Under the pieces are notes generated by a model. The model saw only the letters and a list, made by a program, of their open reading frames with translations. It had not been told where the DNA came from and did not search any database. Below are positions 26,696 to 34,784 of a stretch of 64,000 nt of DNA, piece by piece. The translations under genes were made by a program, and so were the position numbers. The stretch comes from an uncultured Dehalococcoidia bacterium (GTDB lineage Bacteria; Chloroflexota; Dehalococcoidia; Lucifugimonadales; UBA1123). The stretch lies in assembly GCA_951812505.1 (NCBI GenBank), contig CATOSI010000005.1:124001-188000 (forward strand), written 5' to 3'. How positions within the stretch are numbered: the first letter of the stretch is position 1; every line of letters starts with the position of its first letter.

Positions 26696-26790
26696 GTCGG
26701 TTGACTCCCCTGATGTGAGGGGAACATTATAGAAAACTATGGGTTACGGTCAAGCGCAGAAGGCCGGCCACGCGACACGGGCGTTAGATT

Positions 26791-26885
26791 CGGCATGGCG
26801 CGGCGGTGTCTCTGGTGGGCGCGGTCGTCGTGATGGACGGCGGTCTGGGTGAGGTGTGTAGGGTGTCTGGCGCCCTTTCGCTCAG
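26791..26885. repeat. Direct repeat R2
   Basis: Contains GCGGTGTCTCTGGTG, GCGGTCGTCGTGATGGACGG and GGGTGTCTGGCGCCCTTTCG, matching R1 (25046-25190). As in R1, it abuts the 3' end of a copy of the small acidic gene, so gene plus repeat were duplicated together. Confidence 0.7.
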
Positions 26886-27121
26886 TCGGCCACCACTGCT
26901 GGGACTTGACTTGCGATTTCGGCGACGCGGGTTCTGAAGGTTGGTTCGTCGGATAAGCCATCTTTGATATAGACTAGCTCTACCGCTATCCGGGCAATGA
27001 GGTCTCGGTCCGCTTCTAGCTGGGCACTCCATAGGAGCGGGATGATCCGGTCTTCAAGCGAATCAATGTCTATGTCGCCAGCCAGGTAGAGTTCCAGCGT
27101 CTCAAGGATCTTTTCTGTCAT
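26882..27121 (-). CDS. Small acidic unknown protein, paralogue 2
   Basis: A 79-residue paralogue of the protein at 25182-25418, with about 60% identity by eye and the same length. Blocks LELYLAGDIDIDSLEDRI, IAVELVYIKDGLSDE and RVAEIASQVPAVVAD are shared. Its ATG (complement of 27119-27121) overlaps the ATG of the plus-strand gene at 27120, the CATG tetramer giving both starts. The function is not known. Confidence 0.65.
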   Translation of the reverse strand: MTEKILETLELYLAGDIDIDSLEDRIIPLLWSAQLEADRDLIARIAVELVYIKDGLSDEPTFRTRVAEIASQVPAVVAD

Positions 27122-27443
27122 GGTCGTATCCTCCGATCAGCCAGTGTCCATACCCGTACCCAACAGTGAGTTGTACGAACTGTACCGTGTACTGGATATT
27201 AGGAGAAAGCTGAATACTGGTCAAGCCTACACTAAAGTCTATAGGACTATGGCCAGTCCCCGCAGAGGTAATTTTCCTCCCGGAATCCGCAGCCAGATGG
27301 TAGAAATCAGGTTGGCGGTCAACGACTGGGTTCTTTGCTATGCTCACCAGTATGTGAATGCAGACGGCTCAGACTATACTGGACCTGACCCCAAGTGGAT
27401 TCGGGTTGACGATGTGTTATTCAAGCAGGGCGCCGCCAGGTGA
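27120..27443 (+). CDS. Unknown 107-residue protein
   Basis: Composition and codon use look coding: VLDIRRKLNTGQAY, then QMVEIRLAVNDWVLCYAHQY and GPDPKWIRVDDVLFKQG, a mix of amphipathic helix and aromatic-rich strand. I do not recognise the family. The start is uncertain; the ATG at 27120 overlaps the divergent gene's start, and later in-frame starts are possible (for example ATG near 27249). The R3 repeat follows its stop by 25 bp. Confidence 0.5.
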   Translation: MVVSSDQPVSIPVPNSELYELYRVLDIRRKLNTGQAYTKVYRTMASPRRGNFPPGIRSQMVEIRLAVNDWVLCYAHQYVNADGSDYTGPDPKWIRVDDVLFKQGAAR

Positions 27444-27467
27444 TTGACGGAGCGAGACAATCATGGC

Positions 27468-27580
27468 CAGACTGAGAAGTATCCTCTGGCCGCGGGGTCA
27501 GGCGTGGCGCGGGGGGATGAGAGTCGGCGGGCGGCGGTGGTGTCTCTGGTGATTGCGGTCGTCGTGATGGACGGGGGTCT
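27468..27580. repeat. Direct repeat R3
   Basis: Shares with R1 the words CAGACTGAGAAG, GGCCGCGGGGTCAGGCGTGG, GGTGTCTCTGGTGATTGCGG and GTCGTCGTGATGGACGG. Unlike R1 and R2 it lacks the GTCTGGCGCCCTTTCG end and is not followed by a small acidic gene but by a Uma2 remnant. Confidence 0.65.
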
Positions 27581-27585
27581 GAGCC

Positions 27586-27681
27586 CTACTCGAATATGTC
27601 CTCGACTGGCATACGCCAGCCGGGAATGATGTCGTTGATTTCGAGTATGTCGGATTCTGTCAGGAGTGGACGCTGGTCCGA
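27586..27681 (-). pseudogene. C-terminal remnant of a Uma2-family (DUF820) nuclease gene
   Basis: Read on the minus strand, about 31 codons end in LTESDILEINDIIPGW and RMPVEDIFE then TAG. This is the usual C-terminal ending of Uma2/DUF820 restriction-endonuclease-like proteins (LT-x-x-D-x-L then LPGF-x-x-P-x-x-x-IF). A stop closes the frame upstream and the nuclease core is absent, so only a scrap remains, probably after rearrangement at the adjacent repeat R3. From here to 27885 I see no other gene. Confidence 0.55.
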
Positions 27682-27885
27682 CTACTCGGGTCTGAACATT
27701 CTGGCCGGAAAGCAGGAAGAAGCACGGTGCTTCATGTCGGTCCGGGATCGTCTCGTGTTCATGTCAATGCGTTTCGGCCAGTAGTAAAGCGGAGTAAATG
27801 CGAGCGTATTGACTCTCCGTTAGATTACAATTGCGCTCGTACCCTGGCGGTGGACAGAGGTCATGTCATGTAGCAGACGAGATAC

Positions 27886-27920
27886 GTTCCGTCCGCCATT
27901 TGACAGGCTGAAGACGGAAC
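27886..27920 (+). promoter_or_regulatory. Stem-loop in the leader of the NCS2 permease gene
   Basis: GTTCCGTC (27886-27893) pairs perfectly with GACGGAAC (27913-27920) around a 19-base loop; a second GCTGC/GCAGC pair follows near 27932-27953. Their position 50-90 bases before the permease ATG allows a role in mRNA control. I cannot match them to a known purine or xanthine riboswitch. Confidence 0.3.
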
Positions 27921-27972
27921 TACGCGCGATTGCTGCAGGGCCGCTACGCAGCGCGCTCGGACGAGATAATAG

Positions 27973-29670
27973 ATGCTTCGTTACGAACCGGATGATAAGT
28001 GTCCCCCGACGCTGGCGCTGGTTTCGACACTCCAGATATTCGTTCCGAATACGATAAGCATCATCCTGCTGACGACGGTTGTGGCGCTGGCCTCCGGTCA
28101 AGGCGACGATTATCTGTCGTGGGCGATATTCTCGGGCCTGATCATCACGGGAATCAGCATTATTCTCCATACGTTCCGGTTCTGGCAAATCGGATCGGGC
28201 CGCCTGGTGGTTACCAATTTTAATGTTCCGTTCCTGGCGGTCACCGCGCTGGCGCTGGCGACGGGCGGGCCCGGCCTGCTGGCAAGCCTGATCGTGGTTT
28301 CCACGCTGCTGCAATTCCTGATTACGATGCGGCTGGCGTCGTTTCGACGGCTGTTCACGCCGACGGTGAGCGGAACGGTCATCATGTTGGTGGCAGTATC
28401 GGCAGTGCCGTTCATCACGAGCCGCACGATAGAAACTCCGGAGGGGGTGTCGCTGGAGTATTTCATGATTTCGGGGTTAGCGGCGTTGGTCGTCGGAGTT
28501 GTGGTGACACTGAAAGGCTCGCCCGGGCTGCGTTTGTGGACTTTGCCGATCATGCTGGCATTCGGTATAGCGGTGGCGGCGACTATGGGACTATATGACG
28601 TCGGCCCGGCGCTCGAAGCGCAATGGGTCAGCATTCCGGATCCGACGTGGCACGGATTCGATTTCACCTTCGGGGCGGAGTTCTGGTCGCTGCTCCCGAC
28701 GTTTGTGTTCGTGAGCCTGACAGCGTATCTGAAGTCGGTGGGAGACCTGTCGGCCATATACCAGCCTTCACACAGAGTGCCGGGCGCGCTGGATCACAGG
28801 GTAGTCCAGAGCGGCCTGAACCTGTACAGCGGCAGCACCTTTCTGACGGGCCTGCTGGGAACGGTTCCCATATCCGCGCCGTGGGCGGTGACTGTAGTAT
28901 ATGTCGGCTTTACGGGGGTCGCCTCCAGAGTAGTGGGAATATACCTTGGGCTGGCCACAATTGCGATCGCGCCGTTCTCCAAGCTGATAGCCTTTCTGGT
29001 GGCGGTCCCAAGTCCAACGCTGAGCGCTATCTACGTGATCGTCTTCGGCGCGCTTTTCGTGGAAGGGGCTAAAATAGCGTTCGCGGGCCGTATGGACCAC
29101 AAGAAGGCCACGATCATAGGCGTATCCCTGGTAGTGGGCATATCGGCCGGGAGTTTCGCGGGTCAGATAGAGGGAAGCCTGGGGGTTATATTGGGCAATG
29201 TGGTGGCCGCGGGCAGCGCGACGGCACTGGCGATGACGGCTGTGACGGAATTGACGGGCTCGCGTCGCAAGAAGCTGGAGATTGATTTCGATCTGTCGTC
29301 GCTGGCGGCAATCGTGGCGTTCCTTGATGCGTTCGCGTCAAGAAGGGGTTGGTCGGAGGAGTCGAGGAATCGGCTGCACCTGGTGGGAGAGGAGGTGACT
29401 CTGAGCCTTCTGGAACAGGACGCGGAAGATAGTCGAAGGTTGAGCGCGACGGTCCAGGCAGACGGGGACTCTGCGGAGATAGAGTTCGTGGTATTTTCGC
29501 ACGATACAGCCGGACAGAATATCGAGGACCGGCTGGCGTATATGGACGGCGACTCAGGTCTGGAAGACGAACAGCAGATTTCGATGCGCTTGCTGAGTCA
29601 TTATGCATCGTCAGTCCACCACCGGAAATACTATGGGATGGATGTAGTTACGGTCCGGGTGGACAGGTAG
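27973..29670 (+). CDS. NCS2-family (xanthine/uracil type) permease with C-terminal ATPase-like domain
   Basis: A 565-residue fusion. Residues 1-420 are a polytopic NCS2/SLC23 transporter: start RYEPDDKCPPTLALV, LFTPTVSGTVIMLVAVSAVPF and many transmembrane helices. It would carry nucleobases or related anions with ions; the usual family substrate motif QH in the first helix is LQIFVPN here, so the substrate is open. After TGSRRKKLEID (about 420) a soluble domain resembles RsbW/HATPase_c_2 modules: FDLSSLAAIVAFLDAFASRR, then LHLVGEEVTLSLLEQ, where the N-box Asn appears to be Ser, so ATP binding may be lost. The domain could sense or regulate on the cytoplasmic side. The gene is convergent with purH, 18 bp apart. 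Confidence 0.82.
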   Translation: MLRYEPDDKCPPTLALVSTLQIFVPNTISIILLTTVVALASGQGDDYLSWAIFSGLIITGISIILHTFRFWQIGSGRLVVTNFNVPFLAVTALALATGGPGLLASLIVVSTLLQFLITMRLASFRRLFTPTVSGTVIMLVAVSAVPFITSRTIETPEGVSLEYFMISGLAALVVGVVVTLKGSPGLRLWTLPIMLAFGIAVAATMGLYDVGPALEAQWVSIPDPTWHGFDFTFGAEFWSLLPTFVFVSLTAYLKSVGDLSAIYQPSHRVPGALDHRVVQSGLNLYSGSTFLTGLLGTVPISAPWAVTVVYVGFTGVASRVVGIYLGLATIAIAPFSKLIAFLVAVPSPTLSAIYVIVFGALFVEGAKIAFAGRMDHKKATIIGVSLVVGISAGSFAGQIEGSLGVILGNVVAAGSATALAMTAVTELTGSRRKKLEIDFDLSSLAAIVAFLDAFASRRGWSEESRNRLHLVGEEVTLSLLEQDAEDSRRLSATVQADGDSAEIEFVVFSHDTAGQNIEDRLAYMDGDSGLEDEQQISMRLLSHYASSVHHRKYYGMDVVTVRVDR

Positions 29671-29688
29671 GCGCAACAGGTGATCGGC

Positions 29689-31227
29689 TCAGTGCCTGAA
29701 GTGGCGTGTGCCGGTCAGGACCATGGCGAGGCCGAGGCGGTTGGCGGCCTCGATTGAGTCTTCGTCCCGGATGGATCCTCCTGGCTGAGCTATGGCTACT
29801 ACTCCTCCCTCGGCGGCCATTTCTATGCTGTCGGGGAATGGGAAGTAGGCGTCGGAGGCGAGGACGGAGCCGACGGCCTTGTCCTCGGCTATGCGGAGGG
29901 CGAGGTGTACGCTGGTGACGCGGTTGGGCTGGCCTGCGCCCATACCGACAAGATGGTTGTCTTTCGCCAATACTATAGTGTTGGACTTGATGTGCTTGCA
30001 GGCGTGCCAGGCGAAGGCAAGATCGCGGAGTTGGTCTTCAGTGGGCGCGCGCTCGGTGACGACCTGCCAGTCGGATGGGTCTTCGTGGATATCGTCGGGG
30101 GTCTGGATGAGGGCGCCGCCGGTGACGGGCCGGAGGTCGAGTCCAGTCGCGGGGCCGCTCTCGGGGGCAACCTTGAGGATGCGGGTACGGGTGCGTCGTC
30201 GGAGGGTCCTGAGCGCGTCTTCGTCGTAGTCTGGGGCGACGATGATGTCGAAGAGAACTCCGCGCATTGCTCGGGCGGTGTCTGCTGTAACGGTGCGGTT
30301 GAATCCTACGATGCCACCATAAGCGGAGACGGAGTCGCCCTCGAAGGCAAGCCTGTAGGCGGTGGGCTGGTCGGGATGAACAGCCAGTCCGCAGGGGTTG
30401 GTGTGCTTGATGATGGCGACGGCGGGATCGGGGAAGTCGGATACGACTCTCCAGGCGGCGTCGGCGTCGAGATAGTTGGTGTAGGACATGTCTATGCCGT
30501 GCAGCCGCTCGGCTCGGACTATTCCGCCGGACGAGAGGGCGGACTTGTACAGGGTGGCCTTCTGGTGGGGGTTCTCGCCGTATCTGAGATCGGAGGCGCG
30601 GCTGTATCCGAAGGTGAGTTCGGGCCATGACGTGCCGTCGGTGTCGCCGGTGAGGTAGCGGGAGACGGCGGTGTCGTATAGAGCGACGTGCTGGAATGCC
30701 TTGCGGGCGAGCTCGCGTCGCTCGTCTATGGTGAAGGGGTCGGGGTCGAGTCCGGTTTCGGCGATGCGCTCGGATATCCAGCCGTAGTCGGTCGGGTCCA
30801 CGATGACGAGAACGGACGGGAAGTTCTTGGCAGCGGAGCGGATCATGGTGGGGCCGCCTATATCAATGTTCTCCAGGGCGTCCTGAAGGGTGACGTCGTC
30901 CGCGCTGACTGTCTCTACGAAGGGGTATAGGTTGCCGACCACGATGTCTATGGCCTGGATGTCGTGTGCTTCGAGCTCGGCGCGGTGTGAGTCGAGGTCG
31001 CGTCGGGCGAGGATGCCTCCGTGAATGACGGGATGTAGTGTCTTGACCCGCCCATCGAGCATCTCGGGGGATCCGGTGAGGTCGGCGACCTCGGTGACGG
31101 GGAGTCCGGCGTCGGCGAGGGCGCGGGCAGAGCCTCCGGTGCTGACGAGGTCGCATCCGGCGTCGGCGAGGGCGCGGGCGAGGTCTGCGAGTCCTATCTT
31201 GTCGTAAACGCTGAGTAGTGCTTTCAT
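29689..31227 (-). CDS. purH: Bifunctional AICAR transformylase/IMP cyclohydrolase
   Basis: A 512-residue protein, normal length. The N-terminal IMP cyclohydrolase (MGS-like) domain has SVYDKIGL, STGGSARALADAG, GRVKTLHPVIHGGILARR and NLYPF. The C-terminal transformylase domain has LRYGENPHQKA, IIKHTNPCGLA and ASDAYFPFPDSI. It performs the last two steps of IMP synthesis: formyl transfer from 10-formyl-THF to AICAR, then ring closure. It stands apart from other pur genes here and is divergent from the SDR gene across about 195 bp. The start is ATG, with a G/A-poor ribosome site (GGGACC-like region upstream is unclear). Confidence 0.95.
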   Translation of the reverse strand: MKALLSVYDKIGLADLARALADAGCDLVSTGGSARALADAGLPVTEVADLTGSPEMLDGRVKTLHPVIHGGILARRDLDSHRAELEAHDIQAIDIVVGNLYPFVETVSADDVTLQDALENIDIGGPTMIRSAAKNFPSVLVIVDPTDYGWISERIAETGLDPDPFTIDERRELARKAFQHVALYDTAVSRYLTGDTDGTSWPELTFGYSRASDLRYGENPHQKATLYKSALSSGGIVRAERLHGIDMSYTNYLDADAAWRVVSDFPDPAVAIIKHTNPCGLAVHPDQPTAYRLAFEGDSVSAYGGIVGFNRTVTADTARAMRGVLFDIIVAPDYDEDALRTLRRRTRTRILKVAPESGPATGLDLRPVTGGALIQTPDDIHEDPSDWQVVTERAPTEDQLRDLAFAWHACKHIKSNTIVLAKDNHLVGMGAGQPNRVTSVHLALRIAEDKAVGSVLASDAYFPFPDSIEMAAEGGVVAIAQPGGSIRDEDSIEAANRLGLAMVLTGTRHFRH

Positions 31228-31317
31228 GTTGGGACCTTAGTTGTAAGTTTTCAGTGTTCGGTTGTCAGGCAATCAAGGCGGCAATATAAGTGGATACGCG
31301 TACCCAAGTCGCTACAT

Positions 31318-31346
31318 TTGACTGCCCACCATGCAGGAATTAAAGT
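31318..31346 (+). promoter_or_regulatory. Candidate sigma-70-type promoter for the SDR-kinase pair
   Basis: TTGACT (31318-31323), 17 bases, then TAAAGT (31341-31346). It lies about 75 bases before the SDR ATG and points toward it. The match to consensus is 5 of 6 and 4 of 6. Confidence 0.4.
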
Positions 31347-31421
31347 ACCACATGGCGCTGGCAGGGAGATAGCGCTGGGATACTGAATAATACTTGAGGA
31401 TTCGAGGGGAGGAGTTACACG

Positions 31422-32198
31422 ATGGACCTAGGAATCAAGGGAAAGAATGCGCTGGTGACGGGGGGCAGCAGGGGCCTTGGACGGCAGTGTGCCATTTCGC
31501 TGGCGTCGGAGGGCGTGAACGTTGCGATCTGCGGTCGGACGGAGAGTACGATCGCGGGGACGGTGTCGGACCTTGAGGCGCTGGGCGTGAAGGCGGTAGG
31601 GATTGTGGCGGACGTGACCGACATAGACGACCTGCCAAGGCTGCACAGGGAGTGTGTCGAGGGGCTGGGGCAAATCGACATTTTGGTGAACAACGCGGGC
31701 GGCTCGATGGGTGTGACTGACCTTGCGGAGACTCCGCTGGACAACTACCGCGCGGTGTTCGACTTCAACCTGTTCAACGGCTACGAACTGGCCAGGCTGG
31801 CCCTGCCGCACATGAAAGAGCAGGGGTGGGGTCGGGTCATCAACATCGCCTCGATATGGGGGCGTGAGCACGGCGGCAACATAGGCTACATGTCGGCGAA
31901 GGCGGCAGTTATCGCGGCAACGAAGCACGCGGGGCTGTCCCTGGCAAAGGACGGCATCACGGTGAATTCGATTGCGCCAGGCTCGATATCGCATCCGGGT
32001 GGCGGCTGGGAACGGTTCCAGAGTGACCAGCCGGCTGAAGTGGTGTCGGACTTCATCGAGACGCATCTGCCGATGGGCCGATTCGGATGGCCGGAGCCGG
32101 TGGGCGACCTGTGCGCGTTCCTGTCGTCGGACCGCGCGGACCTGATAACCGGGTCGTGCATCGTGGTGGACGGCGGTCAGAGCCATTCGATGATATAG
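31422..32198 (+). CDS. Short-chain dehydrogenase/reductase
   Basis: A 258-residue classical SDR. The cofactor motif is TGGSRGLGRQ (TGxxxGxG, near residues 13-22), followed by DVTD, NNAGGSM, the catalytic Ser in INIASIWG, and YMSAKAAV (YxxxK). After the first beta strand the residue set CGRTEST favours NADP(H). The C-terminal block ITGSCIVVDGGQS is typical. The substrate is unknown. GGGGAGGAG ten bases before the ATG is a strong ribosome site. It is followed after 13 bp by an aminoglycoside-phosphotransferase-like kinase, so the two are an operon. Confidence 0.92.
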   Translation: MDLGIKGKNALVTGGSRGLGRQCAISLASEGVNVAICGRTESTIAGTVSDLEALGVKAVGIVADVTDIDDLPRLHRECVEGLGQIDILVNNAGGSMGVTDLAETPLDNYRAVFDFNLFNGYELARLALPHMKEQGWGRVINIASIWGREHGGNIGYMSAKAAVIAATKHAGLSLAKDGITVNSIAPGSISHPGGGWERFQSDQPAEVVSDFIETHLPMGRFGWPEPVGDLCAFLSSDRADLITGSCIVVDGGQSHSMI

Positions 32199-32211
32199 AG
32201 GGAGGCTCCGC

Positions 32212-33003
32212 GTGGAGAAACTCGGGCCTCTGCTGGGCAGGGGATACGTGGCCGAGGTCTTCGCTTACTGCGACGATAAGGCGATCAAGCTGTTCTTCGA
32301 TGAGGACAGTTTCGATGACGGCGAGTTGGAAGCGCGTGTTACGAATGAGGCTATAGCGCACGGCATATCGGCCCCGCGCGTGTGGGACGTTGTAGAGGTG
32401 GACGGCCGCGTGGGAATCGTCATGGACCGCATCGAGGGCGAGTCCATGCTGCAGTGGGGGACGAGATTCCCGTGGCGCATATACACGGGCGCGAAGCTGA
32501 TGGCGCGAATGCACGCGGATTTGCACTCCAAGTCAGGGGCGGATATGCCGGCGCTGCGGGAGAAGCTGGGGAGCGGTGTAGAGAGTGCGAGCGAGGTCCC
32601 CGAACATATCAGGGATAATGCTCTGAGAATTCTCACTGACCTGCCCGACGGCGACTCGATCTGCCACGGCGACTTTCACCCGGACAACATTATCATGTCG
32701 CGGTCTGGGCCGGTGATTATTGACTGGTCGGACGGGGTGATTGGGCACCCGGCGGCAGACGTTGCGAGAACGGTGGTGCTTGTGGAGTCCGGAGTGCCGC
32801 TGGTTGGGACGATTCGGAGAGGCGTCATCGGAGTCGCCCGGAGAGTATTCCTGTCGTTCTATCTCAGGGAATACTTCAGGTTAACTAGAAGGACGTGGGA
32901 AGACGTGCGCCCTTGGATGCTTCCAGTTGCGGTGAATTACACGAACGCGCTCACTCCGGAGTTCCTCGACGACCACTTGGCCTACGTCCGGCGATACGTG
33001 TAG
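32212..33003 (+). CDS. APH-family small-molecule kinase
   Basis: A 263-residue protein of the aminoglycoside phosphotransferase/choline kinase group. The catalytic loop is HGDFHPDNIIMS (HxDxxxxN) and the metal-binding motif is VIIDWSD (equivalent of DFG). N-terminally there is GYVAEVFAYCDDKAIKLFF, with the ATP-binding Lys, and IVMDRIEGESML at the hinge. Such kinases phosphorylate hydroxyls on antibiotics, choline, homoserine or sugars; the substrate here is unknown and there is no reason to assume antibiotic resistance. The start is GTG with GGGAGG upstream, 13 bp behind the SDR. Confidence 0.85.
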   Translation: MEKLGPLLGRGYVAEVFAYCDDKAIKLFFDEDSFDDGELEARVTNEAIAHGISAPRVWDVVEVDGRVGIVMDRIEGESMLQWGTRFPWRIYTGAKLMARMHADLHSKSGADMPALREKLGSGVESASEVPEHIRDNALRILTDLPDGDSICHGDFHPDNIIMSRSGPVIIDWSDGVIGHPAADVARTVVLVESGVPLVGTIRRGVIGVARRVFLSFYLREYFRLTRRTWEDVRPWMLPVAVNYTNALTPEFLDDHLAYVRRYV

Positions 33004-33007
33004 AGAC

Positions 33008-33736
33008 CTACCACCACTGTTCGTACTTGATGCGCGATCCGGGTGCGCCTCGTCTGACTAGAATTCCTATCATGTCTCGGATCATTTCGGGTGGTCCGCA
33101 GATGAAGAAGAGCGAGTCGGGGGAGATGCCTGTTTCGCGTAAGAGATCATCGTCAATTCTGCCCATCGGCCCGTCCCACTCTTCTTGGCCGGGGCGGGTT
33201 ATTGTGAAGACGAGGTTGATGTGGGGGTTGCAGCGGGCGATAGCCTCCAAATCGGAGCGGAAGAGGATCTCGGACGGGGCGGACACGCTGTAGATTAGGG
33301 TAGTTGGCGTCGAGTCGTGGGATTCGTCAATGGCGCGGACGATACTCATAAGGGGCGTGAGTCCGATGCCGCCGGCTATCAGGACTATGGGGCCATCCAT
33401 ATCAGCCGTGTAGTAGAAGTCGCCGCCGAGACTGATTTCAACAGTATCTCCGACCCGCGCACTTTTGTGCAACCAGTTGGTCACGGGGTGGTAACTATCG
33501 TCGAGCTTGATCGCGAGTCCGATAGAGTCCTGGACCGATGGCGATGAGGTTATGGAGTAGCCACCGATTGCCTCGGCTCCCTCCAGCGTGACGAAGAAGT
33601 CCACCCATTGACCGGGCTTGAATCCCAGTTCGTGGCCGCCGAGGTCAAGGTCGAAGGACTTGATGGTGGGTGTACGCTGGGCGATGCGGGTTATGGTGGC
33701 GGGGATTCTCATTGGGCGGAACGGGCTCTTGTTCAT
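33008..33736 (-). CDS. Ferredoxin-NADP reductase-like flavoprotein
   Basis: A 242-residue protein made of an FAD-binding beta barrel and an NAD(P)-binding domain. The flavin motif is GGYSITSSP; most relatives have R-x-Y-S, so the Arg that binds the flavin phosphate is Gly here. The pyridine-nucleotide motifs are VLIAGGIGLTPLMSIVRAI and FFICGPPEMI. No 2Fe-2S domain follows, so a separate electron partner is needed. It likely passes electrons between NAD(P)H and an oxygenase or ferredoxin. It is convergent with the kinase gene, five bases between stop codons. Confidence 0.85.
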   Translation of the reverse strand: MNKSPFRPMRIPATITRIAQRTPTIKSFDLDLGGHELGFKPGQWVDFFVTLEGAEAIGGYSITSSPSVQDSIGLAIKLDDSYHPVTNWLHKSARVGDTVEISLGGDFYYTADMDGPIVLIAGGIGLTPLMSIVRAIDESHDSTPTTLIYSVSAPSEILFRSDLEAIARCNPHINLVFTITRPGQEEWDGPMGRIDDDLLRETGISPDSLFFICGPPEMIRDMIGILVRRGAPGSRIKYEQWW

Positions 33737-33815
33737 TCTTATCAGTCTCGCACCGTTGTCTGGTCGCGGAATTCGCCAGACAACGGTGACGCGCTCTTCC
33801 AGGGCGGGTTTCTAC

Positions 33816-34784
33816 CTAAATATATGGGTTTATGTTGGCTATAGTGTCCTTCGTTGCCTCTATAAATTTCTTCATGTCTTCAGCAACCGCCTGGGCTTCA
33901 AGCTCCAACTTCGCTTCATCCAGCGATTCGTAGCCCACGCCTTCTTGAGGTTCCCATGTCAGATGCTTGAAACCGCCGCGATAAACGACAGCCTCAAGAG
34001 GTGAACCGAATTTCCTGTCCATCTCAGATTTTCTCTCGTTAAGCACATCAAAGTAGTAGTGAGACTTCTCTCGCGGACTGTTGGGGATATACAGTCCAAT
34101 CCTTACGAAATCGCGATGAAGCTCAATGTACCAGGAGATATATTCACTGACACGCTTATCCTTGTGAATGACAGGTTGCTGACACCACATCAGACCCGGG
34201 ATTGGCGACTTCAGATTTTCTGCAGATTGAGTCTGCCAGGCACCCAGGCGCTCACACTGCGCCGCTACTTTCGGCAAGACGCGATCAAACCAAGCTCTGG
34301 CCGCAGTTCTCCAACCTGGATTGGGCGTGGATGCACTTTGGGGTAGTTCTTCCTCTTCCGGCATACCTGGATAGACTACAGGTGCAAGGGCCGGAGGGTC
34401 ACTTAAGTCCGCCCTGAACAGGTAAGCATCCATTTGAGTATTTTGGTTCAACCAGCGAATTGCCCGCCTATACCTGAGCAAATCTCTTGTAGCAATCCAC
34501 ACTGCAGCCTTGGCATCGAACGCAGCGGAATAGGCCAACATTCGCGTCAAATGATCACTGTCGGTTGTGGTCAGTTGATTTTCAATGATGACTCGAAAGG
34601 ATTCACTGTCTCCTGGCACAGATGCCCGGCAAAGCAAGTCAGCAATTAGCAAGCCGTTCAACGCTTTCACTTCGCGTTGTACAGACGTGGGGTCTATTTC
34701 CCAGGGCACCTCTTCGCTAATAACCTGGGTGTTCTGGGCAAGCCAATTGGAGAATTGCGACTCGTACTGGAAGCCGCTGATCAT
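33816..34784 (-). CDS. DUF4268-domain nuclease-like protein
   Basis: A 322-residue protein. The N-terminal half has a PD-(D/E)xK-type pattern: LNGLLIADLLCRA, then FRVIIENQLTTTDSDHLTRMLAYSAA, matching the E-x-Q-L-x-x-x-D-x-x-H-L motif known from this family. The C-terminal half (SHYYFDVLNERKSEMDRKFG to EPQEGVG) is the DUF4268 region. Proteins of this kind often sit with defence loci, though none is next to it here. It is less G/C-rich than its neighbours. Its ATG overlaps the stop of the NMT1-like binding-protein gene upstream (34781-34784), which is odd because the two share no obvious function. Confidence 0.75.
   Translation of the reverse strand: MISGFQYESQFSNWLAQNTQVISEEVPWEIDPTSVQREVKALNGLLIADLLCRASVPGDSESFRVIIENQLTTTDSDHLTRMLAYSAAFDAKAAVWIATRDLLRYRRAIRWLNQNTQMDAYLFRADLSDPPALAPVVYPGMPEEEELPQSASTPNPGWRTAARAWFDRVLPKVAAQCERLGAWQTQSAENLKSPIPGLMWCQQPVIHKDKRVSEYISWYIELHRDFVRIGLYIPNSPREKSHYYFDVLNERKSEMDRKFGSPLEAVVYRGGFKHLTWEPQEGVGYESLDEAKLELEAQAVAEDMKKFIEATKDTIANINPYI

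Noticed and set aside
25046..27580. Possible CRISPR-like array
   Set aside because: The three repeat copies are over 100 bp long, irregularly spaced and separated by genes; no short regular repeat-spacer units exist.
29905..30630. A 241-codon plus-strand frame opposite purH
   Set aside because: purH motifs are complete on the minus strand; the opposite frame is Gly/Val-rich without any motif.
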